A stretch of DNA of 64,000 bases from Apis mellifera (GCF_003254395.2 NC_037643.1:9258963-9322962); one strand, 5' to 3'. Shown: positions 12,984-27,117, counted from the first letter of the stretch. Notes: a model not told the origin generated them from the letters alone. Made by a program: numbers and translations.

Positions 12984-14680
12984 TGATGACTCGGTTTTAA
13001 CGTTTCGTAAATCGATTTTTAACGATGTGATACATCTATGGATCAAAGTAGAACAACAAATAACGGAGAATTTCTGACACTGATCCTAATCGAACACCGT
13101 CCCTCCCAAAGAAACTTGTGAATTGTTCAACGAACGAGAATTTTACGAATTGTACACATTGTGATGCACACAAAAAGCATTTATAACATAACCGATTCTT
13201 TTTTGCTAACAATCCCTTTCACACATTTCATCGATCTATCGATCTTGGTTCACTAATGAATGGAGATCCCTTCGACTTCCCTTTTAAATCTCCATTTTTA
13301 CCTCACTGTCCGAGCTGAGTATTGTTGTAACGTCGCGATTCAAGGCCGCGCGCCTCGAACGCTCAACTCCTTCGCGTCCATCGTGTGGACATCTGACACA
13401 ATTGTCGGGATCGATCGGAGGAAAAGCAGATCTCTCTGGTTTGGGAAAGGGACGAGGGGCGGTGGTTGCAGTGGTCCTCTTCCACCGGAAGAGTGGAACA
13501 ATCGGGGCGGCAGTTGGCCTTTGTCGCAAGGAAACGGAATCCAGAGGCGTTAACATTATTCGAGGCAGGAAAGGACGTGGTGGACGCCGGTTAAATACCC
13601 CGCCACGCCCTTACGACCTCCCGACTTTTTTTCCACCCCAGTTCCCTTCCATCCTCGTGGAGCCTCTTGGTCATCTTTTCCTCGGAAAACGAGCAGGCTC
13701 TCTTCATTTTCTGGGGCAGAACCTTCGAAAGGATTTCTCCCTCGAGGAATTTCGATCGGATCGGTTCGATTGTTACTTCGAAATATTTATATCGATGTGT
13801 TTTTCAATATATTTCTCCTCTCCAAATTAATTTTTCTTCCCAAATGATCGTAAATTTGAAGCCAATTATATTTTAAATCCTCGAATATTCGTAATCCGTT
13901 CTCTTCTCATATATCTGTATCTTTCATTTGGAACACAAACGATATTCTCTCTAAAAGTAAATAATTTTTTAATTTTCGACGAAAACGATTATTCTTCCGC
14001 TATCAATTATCCTTCATCTCGATCATTGCATTCCATCATCCAGAATTTTATCATCGTATCCTCGCAAACACATTACATCAGCTTGCTCGCATTAACAAAC
14101 GAAAACGAGGAGTTCAGGAAGCGGAGAAAGCTCAAACAAGTTGTTCGTCACCGCCATCTGTCTTCCCCGAAAATTCAGAGACCTCTCGACTCGGAGGAGA
14201 ATCACGCGAGAGCCAACGGAAATTCCCCTCTCCCCCTCCTTTTCTCGAGTCTGTTCGACGTAGAGACACGTAGAGACACGAATCGCGAAATATAAGTAAT
14301 AGCACGAGATATTCGAACGAAATAAGAGGGCGTCGCTCCGTTCCTGACGATTGTCTTTCAATAATACGGGGAACAGTCTCTTTGTTTGTATTCCTCTCGA
14401 TTTATGCCGTTTCTTGTGTGCACGCCAGATATACACGCGGAGGGTTGGGATTATTATTACCGGAGAAATTTTCTTCGATATTCGATGTTTCGCGTGTGAT
14501 ATTTTGCGTGATATATCGTGCATTCGAGTCTGAAATGTTAAAATATAAATAATAAAAGATCAATTAAAGATTTCATTCAATCTATTAAAACTTTTGTTCA
14601 ATAATTATGTAAGTATTCCGTGTTAATGTGTCAACACATTTTGCACATAATGACTTCGTATCATTTAATGAAGTTATTAT

Positions 14681-14943
14681 AAAATTTATAAATTTTATGT
14701 TATTATTTAATCCAAAGATTTGTTCCATTATAATTTATAATCATTTATAGAAAAGAATGTTCACTACAAAGATGATAACTCAATTATATTATTATAATAT
14801 AATACTATATAACGACTACGAAAAATATTCGTACAATATTATTACTATAATTTAACAAAATTATTTAGCCCGATAAATTTATAAATTTTACGTTATTTCA
14901 CTTAAACATGCAAACAATTTGCCCATTATATAATTTATAATCA
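14681..14943 (+). repeat. Decayed direct repeat, about 65-70 bp, spacing about 190 bp
   Basis: Copy 1 (about 14681-14742) and copy 2 (about 14872-14943) share AAATTTATAAATTTTA, then a GTTATT stretch, a CCATTATA block and AATTTATAATCA. The AT-rich composition lowers the weight of the match, but the order of blocks is kept. Confidence 0.5.
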
Positions 14944-16026
14944 CGCGAATACTTTTATAAATTTTCGATCCCAAAATTGGCATAAAAGAAGCTCCTCTGT
15001 GTACTTGCATAATAAAACGGTGCGTTGGAGACCCCGTCTAAAACCTCGATCACAATCCCACACCACGATTATGCATCGATTCGCCCATCCCGCACCGCGG
15101 GATATTCTATTTTCGAGATGAACATCGTTTCGATCCGGTGGTGCGAATTTTCGTGCAACCCACGTCCCCCTCCCTCCCTCCCTCCAATCCCGAGAGTTAT
15201 GTAAAAACGAAAATGTCCGGGGTGGGCCCAACTTCTCCGCGCCATTCAGAATCCAACAATGAAGTTTTCTGCATAATACGCGCGCCACCCGAACGTTTCG
15301 ACCCGAGGTTTGACGAGCACGGATGGAAATAGGGGATCGGCCACATATGCCGCGTCCTCTCACGCGTTTTATAACCACGTTTACCTCGATACACCGCAAA
15401 ACTACAAATGGCTTTTCGATCCTTTTTCGGTCGCGTTTCCATTTCCTCTCCCACGCGTGGAACCGTGCATTAAGGTTAAATTAATTAACATCGTTTCATC
15501 CCCCCCTTCTTTTTTATTTGGACAAGTTGAAGAAACGTGGAGAAGATTTTGTTCGAGAAAATTTTTAGGAATTTCGATTCTCAATTCTCGAAAGTTGAAT
15601 TATTTAATTTATATAAATAAGAATACTCTTCTTAGAGATTTATTGATTTTTTTAAGACAGTTTGAAGATTCATGAAACATCCCTTTCGAGAAACGGAAAA
15701 ATTTTGACGAACTCGCTGCTACGCGTATTTCAATCAAACGATAGGTGGAAAAGGGTTGCGATTGATAAAGGAGAGGAGGTAAAAGAAAAAAGATCCATCT
15801 CATCACGAGGTCGTAATTGGAGGCGAAAGTTAAACGGAGGCGAAGGATCACACAGGTACACGCGTCGCACGCCGTTGGAGGAGGAGGAATAATAGCCCAT
15901 CCTCTCCAGTGATAAACTACCGCCCTAGGAACAAAGCTACGCTCTCGTAAACATCTTCTCACTCTCCCCCGACGTTACCTCCATCCGAAGGTCTTGTCTC
16001 ATCGTTTTTTATCGTGCCACGAACGC

Positions 16027-16050
16027 CAGCAGCAGCAGCAGCAGCAACAG
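16027..16050 (+). repeat. (CAG)6 CAA CAG microsatellite
   Basis: Short CAG run ending in CAA-CAG. The interruption looks like a polyglutamine codon tract, but no supported open frame with Gln in this register was found, so it is listed as a simple repeat. Confidence 0.85.
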
Positions 16051-17740
16051 GCAGCACGTGTCTCTCTATCTCTTTCTCTCTCTCTCCCACCCCCGCGCTT
16101 TTCCACCTCTTGATCGCGAACCACGCGTTTCTTCCTTCCTTCTTTCCTTCCTTCTGGCTCAGTGAGGCGAGAAAAATAGCTTGGATTACGTATTTCTTTC
16201 CACGCCACGTACGTGCGCGTAAATAAAGAAAAAAAAAAGAAAGTATCGATCGCGATCGAGACGATTACAACGAGAATCGCTGTATAAGTCGTTCCTCGAG
16301 TGTATCAATCATGGAATCGAATATTGGAACATGCTCCACGCATGTCTTTACACTTATAGCATATATGTTTCTCTCTTTTTTTTTAAGAAACTATTGGAAA
16401 AACAATAAGGAAAATTGTTGAATTAACGAAAAAGTATATACATGTGAATATATATATATAAAGAAAGAAAGTATATAAATATCTCCATACGAAATTAATT
16501 AAGGTCAATGATCGTGTCATGGGATGTCGGATTATTGGAGTTTTACACTACTTGCTCGTCGATATGAGGAAAGCATGCATAGACATAAATCAAGCTAATC
16601 GCGCGAAGGAACGTTGGGCGACAGTTATTGGAAAGAATGAAGTTCTCGAAACAGATGGGTCATCCGGCCGTGAAGAATCGCACGCGCTCCAACTGATTTA
16701 TATTTCGTCCGCGTGGGTGGGCCCTGTCTCGCTTTCGGTGGCGAACAGGAGAAAACTCTTTAATAGTTTCACGCGTGCTGCGGTATCGGTGTCTGGTACA
16801 GAGCTACCGACCGACCTGTCAAAAGGGAGGAAAAAAAAAGAGAGAGAGAAAAAAAGTAAGTAAATGGTTTCTCTAAAATCATTAATCTCGAACGGAAACT
16901 GAAACTTCCAATTTTAGAAGGAAATCGTTTCTTAATATATTAGATTTAAAATATTTTTCTTTAATGAAGAAAATATATTGTATATTTTGGTTCGTATTTC
17001 TCTCTTTCTCTTTCTCTATTTTTTTTTTTGAATTTTATTTCTAGGTTTAGAAATTACCAAAAGAGTGCAGATGTTCGATGAAAATCGTCGATGTGTCGAT
17101 CGGCACGCGTCAAGAAAGGTGCAACAGCCGGGGAAAAAAAAACGTGGATCGAGAGTCCGAATAATTTAAATCGACTTACCTGAGATTTCTTCTTCTCCTT
17201 TTTTTTTTTCTGCCAAACAACTAGCAGATGCGATTTCAACCACGCTTCGATGAACATCTTACTCCCCATTCAGGATGGTCACGTGCTGTTTTGGATTAAT
17301 TTTTTTCGTCATCCCCTTGGACCTCGTTCAGGAATGTGGGCTAGCGCCAATAATAGCTCTTCAACATTACCATGTGGATCCATGTAAATCTTGTAAAAAA
17401 AGATTTCAAACACTCGATCATCTCGCAATCATGTACATAAAAGAATCACCAAATCTAATAATTTTTAACATTCACGATTTACATGAAAACTGTTATTCTC
17501 GATATTAAAAAGTTCGAGTTTTAATTCTCAAAAATAATTGAAGAAAAAATTGATAGATAAATTTTTACTCCTTCAACGATGAAAATTATATTATATTACA
17601 AACTTACATAATCGAAGAGAAAGAAATAAAATTTAATGAAATATAAAAATTGCAGCTTCCCCCTCCACCTGGCGCTCATCACGGGTACAGTAAAACAGCT
17701 GGGATTATTGAAAAAGCGATGGCGCGGGATACATCAAACT

Positions 17741-17767
17741 GGGGCAGGGAAAGGGGGGGGGGAGGGG
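17741..17767 (+). other. G-run cluster, G-quadruplex candidate
   Basis: Four G-runs (4, 3, 10 and 4 long) are separated by loops of 2, 3 and 1 nt. This meets the usual pattern for an intramolecular G-quadruplex on the + strand. Confidence 0.6.
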
Positions 17768-18751
17768 TTGGTCCGCATTAATTGGTGCTTCACCCACTAA
17801 ACGAGCAAAGTTTCGAAACTGATCAAGTTTCCTGTTTGGGAATCGCCCATGCGACCCTTGCAACCCGCCTAATGAAAGAATAAATACTTGATGCGGCTTG
17901 GATCCTAATTACATCGCGGCCGGATCAACTTGGACGAGGCGACCACCACGGATGAATTCGAAAGCCCGAGTTGAGGAGGGAAATTTGGAAAAGGGGGGAG
18001 GAGGGGATGACGTAAGAAGAGGGTGCGCGCTTTAAGAGACCCTTAAGAAGGTTTCACGCTTTCTCGATCGGTGAATAATTGATCTCGATATCGAGGCTTT
18101 TTTTTTTTCTCTCCTTTTCCTCGAGAACGTTAGCTACTTTAATTTTCGCGCCACCGAGAGAACCGATGAGGAGAGAGTGGTTAATAAGTAAAAAACCGTA
18201 AGCGTTGAAATATGTCGAGGATTGGAGGAGCATGGATTCTCTGGGTGGATACTTTGTATTAAAATTTCGATCGGCCAATGAGATAAGTATTTTTTTGCAG
18301 CGAGAAAATTTTATCGTTATACGTAATTTGTACATATAGTCAAAAATGCGTTCATAAAGTTCACGTATATTTGCACAACACGTATACGAATACGAGTAAT
18401 AAAAATGAGGAAAAAAGAATTTTCAATGTCGACTCTGTTATATACAAAAATCATTATTGAGTTAAATTAAATCACAGATATTTCGAAAATAGTCGTATCG
18501 ACAAATAGTAGATCAACAAATGTTACGTGATTCTGATTCCTCCTGATTCTGATCTAAAATTCTGATCGAATACACGGATACAGCCGGAAAATGAACCATT
18601 AGAGGCAGAAAGAAGGATATTGCTTTACCGACGGAGCAGCGCGAGAACTAATTTCCAGTTTCTCTTCAACGTTACCACACGGCATGATCAAAAGGAATAT
18701 TAGATTTTCGTCGAAGCTTAAAGGGCACGAGCAATGGCCGCCAAAGCAGGA

Positions 18752-18796
18752 ATATATATATATATATAGAGAGAGAAAGAGAGAAAGAGAGAGAGA
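18752..18796. repeat. Compound (TA)n (GA)n microsatellite
   Basis: A TA run passes directly into GA-rich sequence with AAAGAGAG interruptions. Confidence 0.88.
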
Positions 18797-20215
18797 TCTT
18801 GCACCCTTCATCGTTCCACCATAATTTCCGAGAATGAGATAAGCTACATCTCGCTGGACCCTCTCTCGTACGATGTTATGGGGGCTGCAACCCTCTCTCC
18901 GACGCAACCCCCTCGGTCCTTCGGGCTGGGGTTGTATCCGAAGAGAAGCTTTCGTGCAACTGACCAATGCGCCATTGGCTGGCCCGCTACTAATCAATAA
19001 ATCGTTCTTTGCAGCGACCAAGCGAAAGCGCGCTTAGACACCCTTCGTTCTAACAGTGTCTTTCCGGTTCACCATTATCGCGAACGAGGGAATGGAACCC
19101 ACCCACCATTTCTATCCTACATACGTTATATTCTCGTTCTCGTTTATACGATATTGCATCTTGATGCGTTGACGTTTTCATTCCACGCTTTTTGCGCTTT
19201 TATTAACATTAATTTTGAATTCGTTTCTCTTTTCATTTCGTTGTGAATCGATAGAATTTAATTAACTCGTTAATGCAAAAGTATTAGAGGGAGAAAGGGT
19301 ATAAATAGATAATGGAAGAAAATATTTATTATTGTATATATTTATAGTAAAAATCAACTGCTCGACGAAACTTGAGAAAGATTTTAGGAAGAAATTAATG
19401 GTATTTCGTCTTGATAATTTTTTCCTAGGAATCGTAAATATTTATCGCGTGATTCGACGAGAAGATAAACCGTCTATACGGACAATGAAACAATGATATA
19501 GGGGAATGGGAAGAGGTAGAAGGTGGAAAATGGTCAAATGGATAAGGAAAAGTATTCGACTTCGTGGAAACATCTCCTTTCCCATCGTTTTCTTTCGCCT
19601 TTGCGCGAAAGGCCGGGGCCATTGATCGATGGTGATGGAGATGCGAATAAACAAAAGTTCGGTGCAGGAAGAGGGTGGCCAGCATCATCAGTCATCGGTT
19701 TTGTCATGTGTGTTTCTGATGCCGACATTCTATATAGCACATCCTTCGTATCGTGGCTTTTTTCGAAACCGCGAAGGGTGTAATGGGAAAATATCTACCC
19801 GTGTTATCGGACCTTATATATTTAGAGATAAACCATGATATAAATTATCTCTTCCTTTCTCAATCTTCTCTTTTAATTACAAAACAATCAAAATTTTTAA
19901 ATTAATTTTTAAAAAGTATCTTTTTCTAAAGAGTGCAGCTCTAATTTTTTGGCAAAATTTTGCATATTATGAAAAATTGAAGAGTATATACTTCAATAGT
20001 TTAATAAAAATACTATTATAATATTCTAAGATGGAACTGAAATCTTTTCCATTTCCAAAATTTTATTAGACATTTATAAAAGTTTCAAAGAAAAAAAGAA
20101 CGAAGCATTCAATTTTAAAAATTTTCCTTTCTTTGCCTTACAGAAGGATCCTTTCTATTAATAATAATTGTAAAAATAAATAACATCCACACATTGACAA
20201 AGATTTAACCTTCTC

Positions 20216-20480
20216 TCGTGGTCCAGAAATTGAAAGGCGTGCAAGGGATGGTTTCATCGTATCGCCTCGCAGTTGCTGCACGTGAGCTCAGTTTGCACAA
20301 TCGGCCGCGTTTTTCTGAAAAGTGGAGGGTCAACAATAGGCTACACCCTGGCCAGGTAAGGCCATTTTGAATACGCATAACGATCGCTCATTGTGATCCC
20401 CCGGTATAGTCCATTTTTCCTTTTTTCCAGCTTCTGGAAAATTGCGGGAACATTGCGCGATTCCAACGATTTCCGCGATC
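20216..20480. promoter_or_regulatory. High-complexity island with an E-box, possible regulatory element
   Basis: GC-richer, non-repetitive sequence between AT-rich flanks. It holds a CACGTG E-box at 20279-20284, the core bound by bHLH-type factors. No coding frame fits. Regulatory function is inference from composition only. Confidence 0.22.
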
Positions 20481-22984
20481 ATTCTTGGGAAATCTAGAGA
20501 GAGAATGAAAGAGGAAAGGCGTTGAATCCTTTTTAACTACGAGATGCGACAAATTATTTCTCAAATTTTCTTTTTCGAATAATAATAAAAAAATCATCGC
20601 TCGAAAAGAAAAATAAATAAATAAGAAAAAGAGATTGTTAAATTGATTTAGGAAAAATCGAGAATTTAAAAGGATCAAACAATTTAATTGGGTCGGATAA
20701 GATTCTAATTACATACATGAAAATTACGCGAGTTAACACGATGATCAACATTTTAACACTGTTAATTGAATCGCGCGAATTGGTTAAAAGGCGAAAGGGC
20801 AGATTTATATTTAGACGGGAAGGGATCGAGGGGTGGGATCCGAGCGAGGAAACAGTAATCCATTCTTGTAAGTAAATTTCTTTCTTCCTGTTTTTCCTTT
20901 CGCCTCTCGCGCTCGCCTCCCTTTGGGCATTACACGTTGTTCTACCGACTCGAAGTTTGTTCCGGCAACTTAAGAAGACATCTAGAAACGCTCTTAGGAC
21001 TTGGGAGGATGAGATAGGGTCCGGTTGCCCCTGGATACCAAGTCGAATTTTCTTTCCACGGTTTACTTACCCGTTTACTTCCCTGCCGAATATGAAAACT
21101 TGCGGTATTATTGCCGTGTAACCAGACGGTCCTGATATATTTAAACGATATCAATATCCAGATTCAATGGATCATTCACGATATTTTTAAACGTGTCCTA
21201 TCTTCCTTTAAAAGAGAAAGATTAGATTGTTGAGTTTTTTTTTTTAATTATTAGAATCAATTAATTATTGTATTATGATACAACAAATTCTTAGTTATTT
21301 ATCAGAGTTGTTTTATAGTTTGTTTTTACAAAATTCGAAATAAAATATCCTTAATTTTATAATTTCGATAAAATTTTATTTATATTTCTCGGATATTTCG
21401 TAATAAAATTTTAATCAAGTATAATATATTGAATCTGTTAAAATAGGGGCAATTATTTGTTTCATCAAAAATAAAAATTGCCATTTTTCCTCGATTTCAC
21501 TTCCTCCTCCCACTTTCTGTTTTAATCGATCCTGTTCTCTGCTACGAAATAGAAGGATACAATTGTTCTCGCCGAAAGACGATCTTTCTATCCGGCGACA
21601 TTCATCCCGACAAAAGAGAAACGAGGCAGACGCCATTTTCATTATGCCCTTTACACGCGTCCCACAGTGCTTTCACAGACTTTCGATACCAAGTCTTCAA
21701 AGACAAACTTCAGAATTTTTTTCTTTTTTCTTTTCTTTTTTTCTTTTTCCCCTCCATCGGTGAACTTTATCAAGGAGAGGGCAACTATTCGTATATATCA
21801 GCGATAGATCACGCTTTCGAATCGAATCCAGCCAAATATAATAGTTGAGAAACACTGTGTCAAATTAATTATTCCATACCTATATTTTCTTTGCGTGTTT
21901 TCCATCGAAATCTCCTTTCAGAGACTTTACATTGCATGTTGAACTGTAACACTTACGTCTTATTTTTAGTAATTTTTATTTCATCCAATCGATTAGGTAC
22001 TAATTATAGATTAATTTTAGAAATATAATTTCTTAATTTTTTTAATTTTATTTTATTATGCATAAATACGGCGATAATTGTTGAAATGGAAATTGGTATC
22101 GATTAATCGAACGATATCCATAGAAATATTTCGCGTATACGGATTCCGTTCAGAATTAACACGAAGATTCGAAGCCTGTGCCCTACATATGCGCGTAACT
22201 TTGATAACGATCGGAATAATTAATTTAGGGGGACACTTTTAAGGATTGCATCACGTTTGAAGGGATTCTGAACTCTAGTTTGAATTAAAACTTAATAGAA
22301 ACACTTTGACTCTCCTTCATCGTTCAAATGAAACAACGAAAATAAGAAATTCGAAACATCGCTCTTAATCAAGTGGAATCAATTTTTTTTCCAATCCATT
22401 TGCGACAAATTTTATCCCAAATTTTTATCCCAATTTATATCCTCGAAAAGAAAACGAAACTTGGATTATTATTAAGATATTATCACTCGCCCGCTTCCTC
22501 GAATCTTATCTCGCCTTACGAACAATTAAAATCGCCCGGTAAGATATCGCCGGGTATAAATTAAAAATAAATTAAATTCTCCTCTCTCCCCTCTCTGCCA
22601 GGAAAAGAGGCAGGGTACAAAACACAATTATACTCTCTCTCTCTCTTTAAGAGGGTAGATTGATAGAAGTTTAATGAAAAAATAACAAAGATAATTACGG
22701 GCTACGACTGCGGGGGTAAACAGTCGCACCCACACAACTCACGATCTCGGGTACACCTTATATATTCGAACCTTCTCCTCCCTTTATTATTATTATTATA
22801 ATACCGTACACCTGCATTACCGCCAACGAGATCATTACTCGGCGCAGCTTCTTCTTAACCGTTGTTCAATTTTCACCGGGAACACAGGTAGTCTTATAAG
22901 AGTGGAAGGGAGGCTCGTAATTATTTTCAACGCCGATTAAAACGTTCACCCATCGCCGGTCACGAGATAATTCGTGGAAGGATC

Positions 22985-23013
22985 CTTCTTCTTCTTCTTC
23001 TTCTTCTTCTTCT
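22985..23013. repeat. (CTT)n microsatellite
   Basis: About nine CTT units followed by T-rich sequence, just before the 51-bp duplication. Confidence 0.9.
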
Positions 23014-23036
23014 CTTTCGTTCTCTCTTTTTTTTCG

Positions 23037-23121
23037 ATTAACAGATTTTGATCTTATCGACGAAAAGAGATCGTTTTTTTTTTTTGAATTAACAGATTTT
23101 GATCTTATCGACGAAAAGAGA
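23037..23121 (+). repeat. Tandem duplication, 34-bp unit, period 51 bp
   Basis: The 34-bp unit at 23037-23070, starting ATTAACAGATTTTGATC and ending CGACGAAAAGAGA, recurs without change at 23088-23121. A T-run makes up most of the spacer. Confidence 0.93.
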
Positions 23122-26100
23122 AATTTTGGATGGAATTTTAGGAAGTTGATTCGGATCATGTATTCGATTTCCTCGTTTCGTGAAATTTAAATTAATTAAT
23201 ATTTGGATACACAGATTTGGATACAGTTGAAAGATTGTGAGATATTCAATATGGTAATATTTTATCGAGTATTGAATATTGAAACGTGGGAAGAAGCAAA
23301 TTTTCTTTCGAAATTTTAAACGGTTTAAAAGTTTCTTTGCCCTGGAAGCGTTAAAATGGCGGTGCCCCGCCATCGTGCGTTGCTCCAACGATCCCGCGCA
23401 CACGGATTACGTAACGCGGGCATCGAATAGGGGTTTGTTCCTCCTCTGGTTCCCCATAGGAGAGCGGTCAGTTCCCGGGGTAAAAGGTTTCTTCCTGGGT
23501 GCAGCTGTTAAACCCTTGACCCTTGTAAAGGGGGCCAGTGGGTCTCCGATGAAAAATTCGGAAGGTGAAAAACGTAGAATCGAAATTGAGAAAACGGACG
23601 TTGTCCATCCGGATGACCGATTATGCTGTTCGATGAATTCGTGGCAGATGCTTGGACGATCCTCCTTTGTTTTCCCTTTTTAGGAAAATTTCGAAGCTTT
23701 TGCTTTTTTCTTAAATCTTCGTTTCTTCTTGTCTTTTCTTTTTTTAGTTTACATGGGATGACTGTTCCAGGAATCAGAAAAAAGGAAGCCTCTCGAGCCC
23801 TCTTTGAGGGTATAATAAATAGTTTAATTAGATTCTATTTTTTTTTTAATAGATAAATTGTTGTATTGTTATATCTTCAAAATTGACCATGTATCGAAGG
23901 ATATAGAAACTGATGATTATTCTTCAAGTTCTTCTTAAATTCAAGTAACTAATATTATATTTTTGAGGAATAAATAATAATATTTAAATAAACAGATAAG
24001 CACCATTTTTTGGAAATTTTACACGAAAATTAAATAATTGAATTAAAAACTTAATTTCATCCCAATAGAAATGAAATCTATCTTAATTATCTGTTCTTCT
24101 CTCAAGTCTTTTAAACTGCACGTAATAGAAATAACTATAATTGATAATTTAATATATATTTAAAATTTCTTACCTTCTCTATTAAACCTATTAAATCCGA
24201 AAATTGAGACGAATAGAAGGATCACTTGTGCTACTATCAAAAGCACAATAATTTCAACACAATTAACATCCCATTTCCACGGAAGAAGAAGAAACTTTTC
24301 ACAGCCATTACCGTGTAATTAGTAACGATGATCGCTTCCTGTTCGCACCCTCGTCTTTATTTCCACTCGCCCCTCAATCCGTGAGGTAAAAAGGAGAGAG
24401 AGAGAGAGCCCACCCCTCGGAGGCAAACAACATGGTGACGACAAGCATGGTGTGTCGCCGAATGAAGAAAAAAAAAAAAGGAAAAAAAACCTAAGAACGG
24501 CTGTACGGCAACGACAATTGTTTCCCTCCTAGACATCAATCCGGCAAGAACCGCAAGAACCGCACCCTCTCACCTTCCTTGATCTCGCGCACGCGCGTCC
24601 TCCGCGTATTTTTAAACGTGCCTCTTCTTTTTTCCCTCTTTTTTTTTCCCAATCTTTAAGCAGCCAACCCTGCAATACGTAAACACTCTTCTATATCTCC
24701 AAGATTTCATAGAGGGATCGTACGAAATTTACGATCTTGGTGATAACAGCGATTGGAGATGATGGAAAGGAAGGAGTAAATTTTTCTTAAGATTCTTTAA
24801 TTAGCTATTTCTTTTCTCTTAAGAGTTGAAAGAGAATAAATTAATTAAGAAATGACAACAAATATATATTTTTCTGTACCAATTTAAATTAATAATACCG
24901 CGAACTTTAAAAGCGAAACTTTGAAAACGGCCAAATGTCACGCGAATGCATCGGAACTATCACGTGCGAGCCATAAATTGTTTCTTGCCTCTCACGCAAC
25001 ATCCCGTCGAATAACTATCGAACGATAGGCACGATATTAACCGATCGACCCCCTCTATTGATTATGCGGTGCGTTACGCCGCCGATAAATTACGTTCCTT
25101 GATCCATGAAACTGGAATCGATGCGGTTAACATCTTGCATCCCACCTCGTACGAGATAATCGTCAACGAACGTGGTCCAACCAATTTTATTATTTAATTT
25201 TACTATTCTTCTTTAAATTTTAAATTTATTTCGATTCTTTCGTTATCCTCGAATTTTGTTGGAAAGTGATTATTTTTTCGTTACACAACGCAATGTAGAA
25301 ATATTCTTTAAATTATTCTAAAGAAAATCATACATGAAACATACAATATTGGACAATTTAAAAGATAATCCTACGTTCGATCAAGAGAAACGAACGAAAC
25401 ATCCTTTGACACATCCTTCTCCCAAATGAATTTTCCTCCGGAAAACTGTGGGAGAAAAAGTTCTCGAGCGGCCTTCTCCCTTGGAATTTTGCATCCACGG
25501 ATAAGGGAACGGGACAATGACAGGTTTACGATCTGTTTGCTATAAACAGCTCCATTTCCAGGGGATTAAAGGATTAGGTGTAAGGAGTATACGCCTGGGT
25601 TGCTGTCAATAATGGAAGAACAATGGCCTGTCCGGTAGTAAGACGGCGGCAAGCCGCGCTTTCAACGATTGTCTGCCGTGTTTCCCTAAACAGGGAGATT
25701 CCGATTCCTCTCGCAACAGGGTCGAAAACCAGAGAGAGAGAGATCGTGTCCATTCTGCGCGTCCACGCCTTCGAATCCCTCTTCCCTCTTAACGTCCACA
25801 GCCAAGGGCACCCACCACGCTCCAGTAGCCGAAGGGGAAGGGATTGTGCGTCGCGGACCTTAATGCTTCTTACTGTCACTGTAATACCGGGCTAATGGTG
25901 GAAGGGCAGAGAGAGAGAGAGAGAAGGTATCGCGTAATTTTTCTGCCCGACCACAGCGGCTAAAGATCACCCTCCTCCTCCTCCCTCTTTGTCGTGCCGA
26001 TACTGGAGTGTAAAATAGGATTTTGCGGCGCGTCTTGTCCCCACCTTCCTCTATTATTGTATACGTATTTCGCGCGAGCTTGCTTCCTACTCGCATTCTT

Positions 26101-27117
26101 CCATTCTAACCGCGCAGAGCGGATTATCGATAGTTTGGAATTGAATGGCCTCGACAAGGTTTATCAGTTCCTCCTTTTGTTTCAATGTGTTACGTCATTA
26201 TTCGGAATGAAAAAGAGCGTGTATATAATTTTTGTGTGAATGAATATGTAATATCTTTGCAATTATCGTTAAACAATTATGGAAATATATATTTTTTCTT
26301 CAACAATGCTTCTGAATGAAATTTTGGATTGAGAAGCGGGCATTAAAAGCGTTGAATTGGAGATCGTTTTCAAGGAAACTTATGTTTTCTTCTTGAAACG
26401 GAGTTGGAAGCGGGGTGGGGGAAGGAAGGCGGTTAAGGAAGGCTGTTTCTCGAGCATTCTATTTCGGTAACGCAGGTGGTTACGTGGGTGGGGCGGAATC
26501 ATGTGTTGCGTTATATGGACCGCAAGTGTCAACCCTTCGGTCGTCAATCATCCCTCCTTGCCGATACACTTCCTGGACAGAGTTGAGAACACGATCGAGA
26601 AACATTCGACTCTACAACTCTCGAAAATTGGACGAGTTTAAAGAAGAAAGGAATTAAATCGCAATTTTTCTTATACGATAAATCCTTTGAGCGACTCTTT
26701 AAGAAGAGATTCCGAAGAGAATTTTTCAATCGATCATTTTTTGACCGGTTTCTTATAATTCTTAAAATATCTGGCCAGATATTTACGTTGGAGAGAAGAT
26801 CGTGTTCGGGGAAAATTTTTTTATTTTTCCAGCACCGTGGCGCGCGTGACTTCTCGATATTGTTGATCTTGGATATATTTGTGGGGTATCTGTCCCACAT
26901 TGACCACTCGATCTTTCCTTACCGGACATCCGCCTTCACCGAGGAGAGCACATGTAACAAGGAATCGGATTACGAAGATCCACGAGTTGTGTTTTCCTCC
27001 GGGGAAGAGCATCTTCCTCCCGTAATTTGCCACCGGAAATGCACGTGGTACTCACGACGACGTAACGTGAGAAACTTCCAAAGTAAAAAGGGTGCTTCTG
27101 TTCGACGACGATCGTTT

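Larger units (their letters stand above)
12984..16510. other. Non-coding, no gene seen
   Basis: Includes a GC-richer stretch at 13330-13750 with a 7-bp-arm hairpin (CTCTTCC and GGAAGAG around ACC near 13470-13490), an AT-rich stretch at 14530-14940 holding a decayed direct repeat, and a mixed stretch at 15000-15500 with CpG. The short frames show no domain and overlap on both strands. Confidence 0.45.
16511..20215. other. Non-coding, with one unproven ORF and a complex island
   Basis: At 16519 an ATG opens a 114-codon frame of balanced composition that reaches a consensus splice donor, GTAAGT, at 16856; no domain is recognised. At 17640-18010 the sequence is GC-richer and complex, with homeodomain-type cores (TTAATTGG, CTAATTAC). 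A TA/GA repeat lies at 18752-18796. The rest is AT-rich without recognisable content. Confidence 0.4.
20481..27110. other. Non-coding, no gene seen
   Basis: Mostly AT-rich, with simple repeats at 22624-22645 (CT), 22787-22802 (TTA) and 22985-23013 (CTT). Moderately complex stretches at 20940-21130, 23340-23560, 25560-25880 and 26400-26560 have no recognisable frame. The 134-codon frame at 23279-23683 starts from a non-ATG codon and has no domain. Confidence 0.45.

Noticed and set aside
18599..19021. 140-codon minus-strand frame
   Set aside because: Crosses the TA/GA compound repeat (Tyr-Ile and Ser-Leu runs) and has no domain.
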